NCBI GenBank assembly: GCA_003864495.1
Contig: ML133457.1
Location: 2,562,001-2,626,000 of the forward strand
From: Nemopilema nomurai
Lineage: Eukaryota; Cnidaria; Scyphozoa; Rhizostomeae; Rhizostomatidae
Direction: 5' to 3'
DNA: 64,000 nucleotides
Shown here: positions 63,915-64,000 of the stretch, one piece after another
Numbering within the stretch: position 1 is the stretch's first letter
How the letters are laid out: each line of letters begins with the position of its first letter
Translations under genes and position numbers: made by a program
The notes under the pieces: model-generated
Told to the model about the DNA's origin: nothing
The model's database searches: none
Seen by the model: only the letters and a program-made list of their open reading frames with translations

Positions 63915-64000
63915 CTACAAAACGAGCCAGTTATGTACAAAATGCCAATTCACAGACAAATTTAAACAATTTTGTCAGGCGTCTGGAATAAATGGCAATT

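Overview
This is nuclear DNA from an animal. It is AT-rich, its genes are split by introns of about 100 bases to 2.3 kb with GT..AG borders, and it carries a tRNA-derived SINE and a LINE relic. The families present (a lamin-type intermediate filament gene, importin-7/8, large secreted PA14 and Gly/His-rich matrix proteins) suggest an early-branching metazoan, most likely a cnidarian; that assignment is inference. All gene models were spliced by hand. Exon phases close without conflict, except for one apparent one-base loss in the lamin-like gene and another in the coiled-coil gene, both in homopolymers. Layout: 1-11.8 kb is gene-poor, with a SINE at about 1.8 kb. At 11.8-13.4 kb (minus) lies an intronless coiled-coil ORF of unknown function. 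At 13.5-20.8 kb there is only a broken LINE tail (17.8 kb). At 20.8-30.3 kb (plus) a 14-exon lamin-like gene has a complete rod and lamin tail domain, no C-terminal CaaX box, and an in-phase alternative last exon that would give a tail-less isoform. From 32.8 to 54.3 kb (minus) stand three head-to-tail secreted-protein genes, called B, A and C here from low to high coordinate. Each begins with a short signal-peptide exon ending in phase 1. A and B share a PA14 domain with identical intron phases, followed by very long low-complexity exons. A and C share a His-rich/PKP/FLP segment, and C is mostly Gly-His repeats. At 56.2-63.9 kb (minus) lies the C-terminal 40% of an importin-7/8 gene whose 5' part is outside the window. 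The most interesting unit is the 22-kb A-B-C cluster. It looks like a locus for a secreted extracellular or skeletal matrix: repeated gene duplication kept the signal exon, phase-1 borders and a few short motifs while the rest diverged into charged, His-rich or Gly-rich sequence. The lamin-like gene is the second point of interest, because loss of CaaX and of a clear nuclear signal is what turned lamins into cytoplasmic filaments in other animals. Lamin and importin-7/8 are presumably unrelated neighbours of the cluster.
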